A stretch of 33,589 nt of DNA, taken from Candidatus Poribacteria bacterium. GTDB taxonomy: Bacteria > Poribacteria > WGA-4E > UBA9662. The translations under genes and the position numbers were made by a program. The stretch is taken from contig PAQF01000075.1 in the NCBI GenBank assembly GCA_002709695.1, positions 1 to 33,589 of the forward strand, in the 5' to 3' direction. The notes under the pieces are model-generated. The model did not search any database. It was not told where the DNA came from and saw nothing but the letters and a program-made list of their open reading frames with translations. Positions 8,170-15,841 of the stretch are shown here, one piece after another (the stretch's first letter is position 1; every line of letters begins with the position of its first letter).

Positions 8170-9273
8170 TTATATTTCTGGGATATCAACAGCAACTTCT
8201 TGTCCCAGTTGCTGCGATCGGAAAATGCCGTCCATGATCATATTAGTTGTTAATACACCCTCAGGTGGAATCGGTGAGACCCCATTTATTCTTACTGCTT
8301 TACCGAATGCAGTCATCTGAGCTTCCCACACGTCTATACTTGGTAGTCCGGAGAAGTGCACATCAACCATCTCTTCCTGTTGCCAACTTTGACCGGCATT
8401 TTTAACTTCTGTTGCTAGCCCTTCTGAGTCTGCAAGTTTCTGGATTTGGTCAGTCATTTCATCGATATGAACAATTGGTCCCCCAAGTGAAATTCCAGCT
8501 TGTTTTCCCAAAAAAAATGTTCCACCCAACGAATTTTGGTGTACAGCCCATGAGATTTTAAATAGCATAACTCGACTGTCTTCGAATCGAACAAAAGCTG
8601 CTCCAAATTCTTCTACATCCATATCCTTCCAGCGAGGGTTTTGTTCTGCCAGGTAATCTGCTGTGATTGCCGAGACACGCACTGGTTTGGGGTATCCCAT
8701 TACGTAAAGAGCATTGTGCATATTGTAAATGCCGATATCTACGATTGCTCCTGCACCTGCGGTTTTTTTGCTAGTGAAAGTGCCTCCAGGAATACCACGT
8801 CGCCGTGTGCCACATGTTTCGGCATAGTAAATGTCGCCGGTAACGCCAGCGTCTACTAATTTTCGAGCGAACTGTAGATCGGAGGAGAAAGTACTATGAA
8901 TTCCGATTTGCAAAATTTTGCCAGAGGCTTTGGCTGCTCGGACCATTGCTATTGCGTCCTCAAGTGTTGCGGCCATTGGCTTCTCGCAAAAAACGTGTTT
9001 TCCTGCTTCGAGAGCTTTCACTGTTGGGTCTCGGTGCGCTTGGTTGTATGTGCAAACACTGACAGTATCTATCTCATCGAGTTCGAGCATCTTTTCCACG
9101 CTGGTAAACGCATGTCGCTTTGGTACGCCCCATTCTTCGGCAGCTTGGATGGCTTTGTCCTCGAAAATATCACAAACAGCGACAAGTTCAAACCCACCAG
9201 CTTTTTCGTAGGCACTACGATGTGCACGCGAGATGCCACCAGTACCAACAATACCCACTTTAATTTTGTCCAT
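8170..9273 (-). CDS. Gfo/Idh/MocA family oxidoreductase lacking the usual His-Asp pair
   Basis: 367 residues with a canonical Rossmann loop (VGIVGTGGISRAHRSAY) and CEKPMAATLEDA at about residue 96. In the second family signature it reads GAGAIVDIGIYNMHNALYVM, so the positions of the catalytic-site His and Asp (DIGVHALD in the paralogue at 2832) are Tyr and His. This subgroup must use a different acid-base arrangement or act on a different substrate; the substrate is unknown. ATG at 9273 has GGGAG upstream at a longish spacing. The gene is transcribed divergently from the DUF6785-type membrane protein with 144 bp between them. Confidence 0.9.
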   Translation of the reverse strand: MDKIKVGIVGTGGISRAHRSAYEKAGGFELVAVCDIFEDKAIQAAEEWGVPKRHAFTSVEKMLELDEIDTVSVCTYNQAHRDPTVKALEAGKHVFCEKPMAATLEDAIAMVRAAKASGKILQIGIHSTFSSDLQFARKLVDAGVTGDIYYAETCGTRRRGIPGGTFTSKKTAGAGAIVDIGIYNMHNALYVMGYPKPVRVSAITADYLAEQNPRWKDMDVEEFGAAFVRFEDSRVMLFKISWAVHQNSLGGTFFLGKQAGISLGGPIVHIDEMTDQIQKLADSEGLATEVKNAGQSWQQEEMVDVHFSGLPSIDVWEAQMTAFGKAVRINGVSPIPPEGVLTTNMIMDGIFRSQQLGQEVAVDIPEI

Positions 9274-9367
9274 TAGGATTCGTTCTCCCTCAGTAGAAGA
9301 TTGATTTATGAAATTGATTATCCCATTTCCACTTTTCTCTTGTCAATCTGTATTGGATGGCTAGTCC

Positions 9368-9396
9368 TTGATGATTTCCTGATATTTTGGTAGAAT
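9368..9396 (+). promoter_or_regulatory. Sigma70-type promoter of the DUF6785-type gene
   Basis: TTGATG (9368-9373) and TAGAAT (9391-9396) are 17 bp apart. The -10 context TTTGGTAGAATTACATGG closely matches that of the promoter at 30455, TTTGGTGTAGAATTACATCG. Confidence 0.6.
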
Positions 9397-9417
9397 TACA
9401 TGGTTTTTTAATGATAG

Positions 9418-11325
9418 TTGAATGTTAAGGAGACTCCCATAGTATCCCAGAGACAAGATGAATTCGGTCAAATCCCAACCTCTCGTTTTATTCTCCGTGT
9501 TTTAATTTTTGGTTCTCTCCTAATTGCGTTGAATTGCTACTGGATTATTTCGGCAGAAAACCGTGTCGTGTGGGAACTCACCGATTTTTCTGTTTTTCCC
9601 ACTGTCCTCTTTACACTCTTCGTCTTAGCTGGTGTTAACCTGTTGCTGAAACGATCATTCAAAAACCTTGCCTTCCGCGATTCTGAAATTGCGACTTCAT
9701 ATATTATGGTTTCTGTAGCTACCGCCTTGGCTGGGCACGACATTATCCGTCAACTGGTCCCGTTAATGGCCAATCCGTTTTGGTATGCTACACCTGAAAA
9801 TGAGTGGGAAGAACTTTTCTTTCGCTATCTACCAACTTGGTTGACTGTTCCAAATAGACGTGTGCTACAGGGGTATTTTGAGGGGGATGTGAGCTTTTGG
9901 CAAGTGCAATACATTTCCGCTTGGCTAATTCCTATATTGGCTTGGACGGGTTTTGTGGCTTTGTTATTGTTTGTCATGTTGTGCATTAATATTGTGATAC
10001 GAAAACAGTGGGTTGAACATGAGAAACTCAGTTACCCTCTGACTGTGATGCCTGTTGAAGTGATTGCTAATACGTCTAAACTTTTTTCCAATAAACTTAT
10101 CTGGCTTGGATTTATAATTGCCTTTGCTCTTGAAGTCATCGCTGGACTTAATTATCTTTTCCCGTCTATCCCATCGCTAAAAATCAAGTACATAGTTCCT
10201 ACTGCCATGAGACCGTGGAATGCAATGAATTGGGGGTTTGCTATTTATGTCTACCCGTTTGCTATCGGGTTGGGTTATTTGATGCCGCTAGACCTTTCGT
10301 TATCTCTTTGGTTTTTTTTGCTGACATGGAAATTGCAACCGGTTGTTTTGACTACGCTTGGGTTGACAACAGCAGTAGGTATGCTAAATGAACAGCGTTC
10401 TGGCGCGTGGATTGGTATTGGAGTTATTGCGTTATGGACTAGTCGGAAACACATAATCAGTGTCATTGGAGGTTTGTTTGGTAAGAAAACGGATGATGGA
10501 ATTTACTATTTAGCCGTATTTGGAATGATTTTCGGCGTAATCATCATGGTACTGTTTTGGTATAAAGCCGGTCTCTCACCGTGGGTTGCCGCCAGTTATT
10601 TTGCTATCTATTTTATTTTATGTATTGGAATGACTCGAATGCGTGCAGAACTTGGTCCGCCAACACATGAGCTGCATAATGCTCACCCGGATCGTATTAT
10701 GGTAGGTTTTTTAGGAACGAGAACTATTGGTGCTGCGAATTTAGCCAACACAACGCTCTTGTCTTGGCTCGCTTATGGTTATCGTTGCCATCCTATGCCA
10801 CATCAACTTGAAGGGTTCAAGATTGGATCTCACTTTGACGTTCGTCATAACCGACTGGTGATAGCGATAATTATTGCTTCAATTGTTGGTGCTTTTTTGT
10901 CAATTTTGCTTCATGTTTCCCTATATCATAGATTTCAATTTGCTAGGTGGGGTATTGGGGAATTCAATCATCTGAGAAGTCGGATTCTATTTCCTACAGG
11001 TCCAAATTTTCAAGTTATGCAACAAGTAGGAATTGGTTTCTTCGTTACGGCTATTCTTACTGTATTGAAGCGTAGGTTTATATGGTGGCCTTTTTACCCT
11101 GTTGGATATGCCGTGGGCAAAGGTTGGGCGATGACATGGTTATGGTTTTCAATTTTCTTGGGGTGGCTGTTTAAACGACTTCTTTTCGCTGGTGGAGGGG
11201 TCAAATATTATCGGATGATGTTGCCACTTTTTTTGGGGTTTATTTTCGGCCAATTTGCAGCGGGCAGTCTTTGGAGTCTTCTTGGGATTATACTCGGTAA
11301 GAACGTGTATACGATGTTCCCATAA
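9418..11325 (+). CDS. DUF6785/DUF6784-type polytopic membrane protein
   Basis: 635 residues with about twelve to fourteen hydrophobic segments; soluble stretches include MTRMRAELGPPTHELHNAHP near residue 405. This motif and the length fit the large uncharacterised DUF6785/DUF6784 membrane family, which I recall from Poribacteria, Planctomycetes and similar lineages. A transport or polymer-handling role is only a guess. The start is ambiguous. Stops lie directly before the TTG at 9418, and no ATG occurs in frame until about residue 97. A strong AAGGAG (about 9427-9432) lies downstream of that TTG and points at an in-frame ATA near 9439. The true N-terminus may therefore be seven residues shorter. 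The gene appears to be monocistronic. Confidence 0.75.
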   Translation: MNVKETPIVSQRQDEFGQIPTSRFILRVLIFGSLLIALNCYWIISAENRVVWELTDFSVFPTVLFTLFVLAGVNLLLKRSFKNLAFRDSEIATSYIMVSVATALAGHDIIRQLVPLMANPFWYATPENEWEELFFRYLPTWLTVPNRRVLQGYFEGDVSFWQVQYISAWLIPILAWTGFVALLLFVMLCINIVIRKQWVEHEKLSYPLTVMPVEVIANTSKLFSNKLIWLGFIIAFALEVIAGLNYLFPSIPSLKIKYIVPTAMRPWNAMNWGFAIYVYPFAIGLGYLMPLDLSLSLWFFLLTWKLQPVVLTTLGLTTAVGMLNEQRSGAWIGIGVIALWTSRKHIISVIGGLFGKKTDDGIYYLAVFGMIFGVIIMVLFWYKAGLSPWVAASYFAIYFILCIGMTRMRAELGPPTHELHNAHPDRIMVGFLGTRTIGAANLANTTLLSWLAYGYRCHPMPHQLEGFKIGSHFDVRHNRLVIAIIIASIVGAFLSILLHVSLYHRFQFARWGIGEFNHLRSRILFPTGPNFQVMQQVGIGFFVTAILTVLKRRFIWWPFYPVGYAVGKGWAMTWLWFSIFLGWLFKRLLFAGGGVKYYRMMLPLFLGFIFGQFAAGSLWSLLGIILGKNVYTMFP

Positions 11326-11424
11326 AAAATAATGCAATTTTTCTTTATCGTTACGTTAAATTGTTTCTCTTAACTGTTGAATTCAATACCATATAATGTG
11401 ATCTTAGTCTTCAAATGTTTTTTC

Positions 11425-11453
11425 TTGACACTTTCATCGGTTTCTGAGAGAAT
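11425..11453 (+). promoter_or_regulatory. Strong sigma70-type promoter of the long rightward operon
   Basis: A consensus TTGACA (11425-11430), 17 bp, then GAGAAT (11448-11453). It lies 67 bp before the GTG start of the binding-protein gene. The rest of the 194-bp gap is AT-rich with no other visible element. Confidence 0.6.
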
Positions 11454-11519
11454 GAATTTATGTTTTTCTCGCTTGATTTCTAGGGATTAGCTAAGCAGGA
11501 CGAAGGATTAAAGTATATT

Positions 11520-13079
11520 GTGAGCTTCAAGGTTTTTTCGTTAATAATTGTAATTTTGTTGTTGGGATTTGCCGTCGATATTGTGATTGGAGACACGCTG
11601 ATATTCGGGCGTGGAGGCGATTCGGTTGGTCTTGATCCTGCTCATGAAGAGGATGGTGAATCCTTTAAAGTTTGTGAGAATATCTACGATACCTTAGTTC
11701 AGTATGCAGAAGATAGTACCGAGATTCAGCCGGCTTTGGCGGAGTCTTGGGAGACTTCTGCAGATGGCTTGATTTGGAAGTTCCATCTTCGCCGTGGCGT
11801 TAAATTTCATGATGATACAGATTTTAATGCCGAGGCCGTTTTGTTTTCACTTAATCGTCAACATCAAAGCCAGCACCCGTTTCACAAAGTTGGCGGTCCT
11901 TATATTTATTGGACGGACAGTGGTTTGGCTGAAGTCGTTGACCAAATTTCGGCTGAAGATACATACACTGTTCGGATTGTACTTAAGAGTTCTTATGCTC
12001 CTTTTATTTATGCGTTAGCCATGCCGCCGTTTTCTATTGTAAGTCCAACTGCTGCTCGTAAGTGGCGAGAAGATTTTACCAATCATCCAGTTGGCACCGG
12101 TGCCTTTAAATTCGTGCGATGGGATCGAAACGATAAAGTGGTTCTACAAGCTAATCAGGACTACTGGGCTGGCCGACCCAAGATAGATCAGCTCATCTTT
12201 CGTTCGATACCAGATAATTCGGTTCGGTTATTGGAACTTCAAAACGGCAGTATTCAAGCTATGGAGTTTCCCAATCCCGATGATCTGGTCATTATCCGCC
12301 GTGACCCCAACTTACAGGTGATTGAGCAACCAGGAATGAATGTTGGGTATCTGGCCATGAATTTTGATAAACCTCCCTTTGATAATCATCAGATACGGTT
12401 GGCTATTAATCATGCTATAAACAAGAATGATATTATTGATCAATTGTATCAAGGCATGGGCGTTCCAGCTAAGAATCCGATTCCTCCAACAATGTGGAGT
12501 TATGATGAGACCACTACTGACTATTCTTATGATCCGGAGTTATCTAAGAAACTATTGACTGCTGCAGGATATGCGAATGGCTTTGAAACCGAGTTGTGGG
12601 CGTTGCCGGTTCCGCGACCTTATATACCGGATGGTAATGCACTAGCAGTAGCTATTCAATCTGACCTTCGCCGTGTGGGTATTGAAACTAAAATTGTGAC
12701 TTATGATTGGGGAACGTACTTAGAGAAAACTAAGAATGGTGATCATACTATGGCGATGTTGGGGTGGTCGGCGGATTTTGCCGATCCGGACAATTTTTTT
12801 TATTATTTACTGAGCAAAAATTCGGCTAGAAAGCCAGCAGGAAATATCGCTTTTTATAGAAGCGAAGAGATGCAGGAGATTTTGGATCAGGCTCGTTCGA
12901 CCACAGATTTAGCAATACGAACTAAACTCTATAAGAGGGCCCAGTCGTTATTCAATCGCGATCTGCCTTGGGTGCCTCTTGCGCATGCTAAGCAGATGCT
13001 AATTATTCATAAAAGCGTTAAGAATGTGAAACTCCATTCTACAACATTCAAGTATTTTCGGCGGATTTTTCTTGGTTAA
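11520..13079 (+). CDS. Peptide/oligosaccharide ABC transporter substrate-binding protein (family 5)
   Basis: 519 residues of the DppA/OppA-type SBP family 5. An N-terminal signal peptide (FSLIIVILLLGFAVDIVIG) leads into TLIFGRGGDSVGLDPAHEED. Family landmarks follow: ALAESWETSADGLIWKFHLR with GVKFHDD, then HPVGTGAFKFVRWDRND, DPDNFFYYLLSKNSA and a final region ending RDLPWVPLAH. It captures peptides or short oligosaccharides in the periplasm and hands them to the permeases. There is no lipobox cysteine, so it is soluble rather than a lipoprotein. The GTG start has AAGGA about 12 nt upstream. It is the first gene of a long run, separated from its permeases by a LamG gene. Confidence 0.9.
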   Translation: MSFKVFSLIIVILLLGFAVDIVIGDTLIFGRGGDSVGLDPAHEEDGESFKVCENIYDTLVQYAEDSTEIQPALAESWETSADGLIWKFHLRRGVKFHDDTDFNAEAVLFSLNRQHQSQHPFHKVGGPYIYWTDSGLAEVVDQISAEDTYTVRIVLKSSYAPFIYALAMPPFSIVSPTAARKWREDFTNHPVGTGAFKFVRWDRNDKVVLQANQDYWAGRPKIDQLIFRSIPDNSVRLLELQNGSIQAMEFPNPDDLVIIRRDPNLQVIEQPGMNVGYLAMNFDKPPFDNHQIRLAINHAINKNDIIDQLYQGMGVPAKNPIPPTMWSYDETTTDYSYDPELSKKLLTAAGYANGFETELWALPVPRPYIPDGNALAVAIQSDLRRVGIETKIVTYDWGTYLEKTKNGDHTMAMLGWSADFADPDNFFYYLLSKNSARKPAGNIAFYRSEEMQEILDQARSTTDLAIRTKLYKRAQSLFNRDLPWVPLAHAKQMLIIHKSVKNVKLHSTTFKYFRRIFLG

Positions 13080-13114
13080 CGGTTAACTAAGTAGAAGATG
13101 AAAGGAGATGTTAG

Positions 13115-13915
13115 ATGACAATAAGAAACTGGATGAAAGACATAATAGTTCCTATCTTGACTTTGATGTTGTTGTCAAGTCTGTTTCTGTCTACTGAAGC
13201 CGCAATTGATAAAGCCTCGATTGTTGGGATTTGGTTGTTTGACGAAGGTAGCGGTAATAAAGTAAAAGATTCATCTGATAACGGGAATCATGGTAACTTG
13301 GTCAGTAAACCGGAATGGGACAATGATGGTAAATTTGGCAAAGCATTATCATTTGAGACAGCTAAAAGTAGTTATGCGCTTGTTCCTTTATCCCATTCTA
13401 ATTCGATAACTGTAGCTGCTTGGGCCAAGTATACAGCTCTACCAACTGGTAATATTGGGTTGTTCCACGCGCAGGCGTCTGAGGACCAAGGTGGCAATCC
13501 GAATACCAAGGTTGTTGGTATCTGGGTTGAAAATTCGAAAATGTTGTGGGGACGTTTAATTGGGCCCGACAATGCTAAGAAAAATTTCCCTAAAACTAAA
13601 GCGTTGGATGCCAAGAAGTGGTATCATATTGCGGTAACTGCCGATGCTAAAACAAAGAAAGGTAAGCAGTATGTAGATGGGGAACTCGTTAGTGAAATTG
13701 ACTATACGGGCAAACTGGGAGATTTTGCCTTTGCTAAAATTGGTCGGCAGGGAACGGAAACTTGGGAAGGCTCAATTGATGAAGTTGCTGTTTTTAATCA
13801 GCCACTGGCTAAAGCTGATATTGAGAAAGTGATGCAAGGTTTGGAAACGGTGCTTGCCGTATCGTTTGAGAGAAAACTTACTTCCATCTGGTCACGTATT
13901 AAAATTGCTGATTAA
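13115..13915 (+). CDS. Secreted LamG (concanavalin-like) domain protein
   Basis: 266 residues: a signal peptide (ILTLMLLSSLFLSTEAA), then one LamG/Laminin_G_3 domain. Landmarks are GIWLFDEGSGNKVKDSSDNG, FGKALSFETAKSSYALVPLS, WYHIAVTADAKTKKGKQYVD and GSIDEVAVFNQPLAKADIE. The fold binds carbohydrates or extracellular matrix in other proteins. It lies between the binding protein and the permeases of a family 5 ABC importer, with AAGGAG 6 nt before its ATG. It could present or bind the polymer whose fragments the importer takes up (inference). The C-terminus RKLTSIWSRIK resembles that of the LamG pseudogene at 5967 (AKLSLVWGAIK), a shared tail beyond the domain. Confidence 0.88.
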   Translation: MTIRNWMKDIIVPILTLMLLSSLFLSTEAAIDKASIVGIWLFDEGSGNKVKDSSDNGNHGNLVSKPEWDNDGKFGKALSFETAKSSYALVPLSHSNSITVAAWAKYTALPTGNIGLFHAQASEDQGGNPNTKVVGIWVENSKMLWGRLIGPDNAKKNFPKTKALDAKKWYHIAVTADAKTKKGKQYVDGELVSEIDYTGKLGDFAFAKIGRQGTETWEGSIDEVAVFNQPLAKADIEKVMQGLETVLAVSFERKLTSIWSRIKIAD

Positions 13916-13952
13916 TCAACCGGTGATTCTAAACCTGCTAGGGATTTAATGT

Positions 13953-14975
13953 TTGCTTGTATATATTTTTCAGCGCTTATTTTCAATTTTGTTTTCTCTG
14001 TTTGGTGTGTCGCTTCTAGTGTTTTTTATGGTTCATTTAATTCCGGGTGATGCGGCATTGGCAATTTTGGGCGAACGAGCAAGTGAGGGGTCACTAGCAA
14101 AATTACGTCAAGAGATGGGACTGAATCTCCCCCTCTATCAGCAATATGGAAAATATTTGTGGGATCTGATACACTTTAATCTTGGTCGGTCATTTCGAAC
14201 CAACCAGCTAGTCGTTGATGATTTGGTACGTTATTTTCCGGCAACGGTTGAATTAACTCTGGCCTCCATGATATTTGCTGTTTTTTTTGGTATTAGTGCG
14301 GGGGTATTGGCTGCCGTTAATCGAGGGAAGTTTTGGGATTATACAGCAATGTTTGGGTCTTTAGCTGGGATTTCGATGCCGATATTTTGGCTTGGTTTGA
14401 TGTTGATCCTGTTATTTTCTTACTTATTGCCGATTTTTCCCAGTTCTCAGCGGATTGATACGGTGCTTGATCTGCAGATTCAGCACCGTACAAATTTCTA
14501 TTTGATTGATACTTTGATAGCAGGTCATTTTGAGGCATTCGGAAATGCTTTATGGCACTTGATTTTGCCTGCGATAACGTTAGGGACTATTCCGCTAGCC
14601 ATTATCGCGCGGATAACGAGATCTAGCCTGCTTGAGATATTGAATCAGCAGTATATTACTACGGCTCATGCTAAAGGGTTACGTTACTCTGTTGTAATTT
14701 TGAAACACGCGTTGAAAAACAGTATGATTCCGGTTTTGACCGTTATCGGTCTTGAATTCGGGTATTTGCTTGGTGGCGCTATCTTGACGGAGCATATTTT
14801 TTCTTGGCCAGGACTCGGTTCTTGGTTGTATGCGGCGGTTAGCGCACGGGATATTCGTCCGATTCAGGGTGGGGTGTTGTTTGTAGCCAGTATTTTCATG
14901 GTGGTTAACTTGGTTGTTGATTTGCTCTATGTTTATTTTAATCCGCAGATACGAATTGCAAATCAGGTGGTATGA
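13953..14975 (+). CDS. ABC transporter permease, DppB/OppB type
   Basis: 340 residues with the six-helix layout of DppB-type permeases. It opens LVYIFQRLFSILFSLFGVSL and has PGDAALAILGERAS in the first periplasmic segment. The EAA loop that contacts the ATPase reads HAKGLRYSVVILKHALKNSM (about residue 240). It ends with the family's typical VNLVVDLLYVYFNPQIR. It forms the inner-membrane channel with the next gene, which it overlaps by 4 bp. The TTG start is favoured because GGGA lies about 9 nt upstream and the first transmembrane helix begins at once. Confidence 0.93.
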   Translation: MLVYIFQRLFSILFSLFGVSLLVFFMVHLIPGDAALAILGERASEGSLAKLRQEMGLNLPLYQQYGKYLWDLIHFNLGRSFRTNQLVVDDLVRYFPATVELTLASMIFAVFFGISAGVLAAVNRGKFWDYTAMFGSLAGISMPIFWLGLMLILLFSYLLPIFPSSQRIDTVLDLQIQHRTNFYLIDTLIAGHFEAFGNALWHLILPAITLGTIPLAIIARITRSSLLEILNQQYITTAHAKGLRYSVVILKHALKNSMIPVLTVIGLEFGYLLGGAILTEHIFSWPGLGSWLYAAVSARDIRPIQGGVLFVASIFMVVNLVVDLLYVYFNPQIRIANQVV

Positions 14976-15814
14976 GCAATCAACGTCCGCCTTTTTGGCG
15001 TCGTTTGTTTCGCCAGAAGTCAGCTGCAATTGGTGCCAGTATTGTTTTGTTTTTTGTTTTTACTGCTGTTTTGGCGCCGGTAATTGCAACGTATGACCCA
15101 CGTCAAGCTGATATAAGTTCGCGTCTTCAAGGTTGTTCGGTCAGCCATTTTTTTGGTACTGATAAGGTCGGTCGAGATGTTTTCAGTCGTATTGTTTATG
15201 GCTCTCGGATTTCGATTAAGGTAGGTTTAATTGCCATGACCTTTTCTCTATCTTTCGGTATGTTTTTTGGTACAATTGCTGGTTATTATGGTGGACGATT
15301 AGAAAACGCGATTATGCGTTTGATGGATATGATGCTGGCTATGCCAAGCATCTTATTGGCTATGGTGATTGTTACCATTTTGGGACAGAGCTTGACAAAT
15401 GCTATTATTGCTGTTTCTATTGTCTATATTCCGCAATATGCGAGAATTTTGCGAGGATCGGTATTGGATGTGCGTGAACAGGATTACGTTATGGCGACGA
15501 AAGCAATTGGGGCTAGCGATTTCTGGATTTTGAAGAGAGCAATTTTGCCCAATTGTTTGGCTCCCTTAATTGTACAGGCAACACTTGGTGTTGGGTCCGC
15601 GATCTTGGATGCAGCTGGACTTAGTTTTCTTGGTCTTGGTGCGGAGGTTGGTGAGCCGGAATGGGGGGCGATGTTAAATGAAAATCGTTCTCTAATTCGT
15701 ATCGCCCCGTGGGCGGTGATGATGCCGGGAATTGCTATTTTTTTAACGGTTTTGGGTTTTAACCTGTTAGGTGATGCACTTCGTGATGTTCTGGATCCAA
15801 AACTTGAAACTTAG
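14972..15814 (+). CDS. ABC transporter permease, DppC/OppC type
   Basis: 280 residues. The N-terminal PPFWRRLFRQKSAAIGASIV, then DPRQADISSRLQGCSVSHFF and GTDKVGRDVFSRIVYGSRIS are diagnostic for DppC/OppC. The EAA loop is ATKAIGASDFWILKRAILPN, and the end NLLGDALRDVLDPKL is typical. It pairs with the DppB-type permease and its ATG overlaps that gene's stop (ATGA). No DppD/DppF ATPase gene follows: the next gene is a LysM protein. The energising subunits must come from elsewhere in the genome. Confidence 0.95.
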   Translation: MSNQRPPFWRRLFRQKSAAIGASIVLFFVFTAVLAPVIATYDPRQADISSRLQGCSVSHFFGTDKVGRDVFSRIVYGSRISIKVGLIAMTFSLSFGMFFGTIAGYYGGRLENAIMRLMDMMLAMPSILLAMVIVTILGQSLTNAIIAVSIVYIPQYARILRGSVLDVREQDYVMATKAIGASDFWILKRAILPNCLAPLIVQATLGVGSAILDAAGLSFLGLGAEVGEPEWGAMLNENRSLIRIAPWAVMMPGIAIFLTVLGFNLLGDALRDVLDPKLET

Positions 15815-15841
15815 GGAATCTTTAGGGAGGAAGCTGACATT

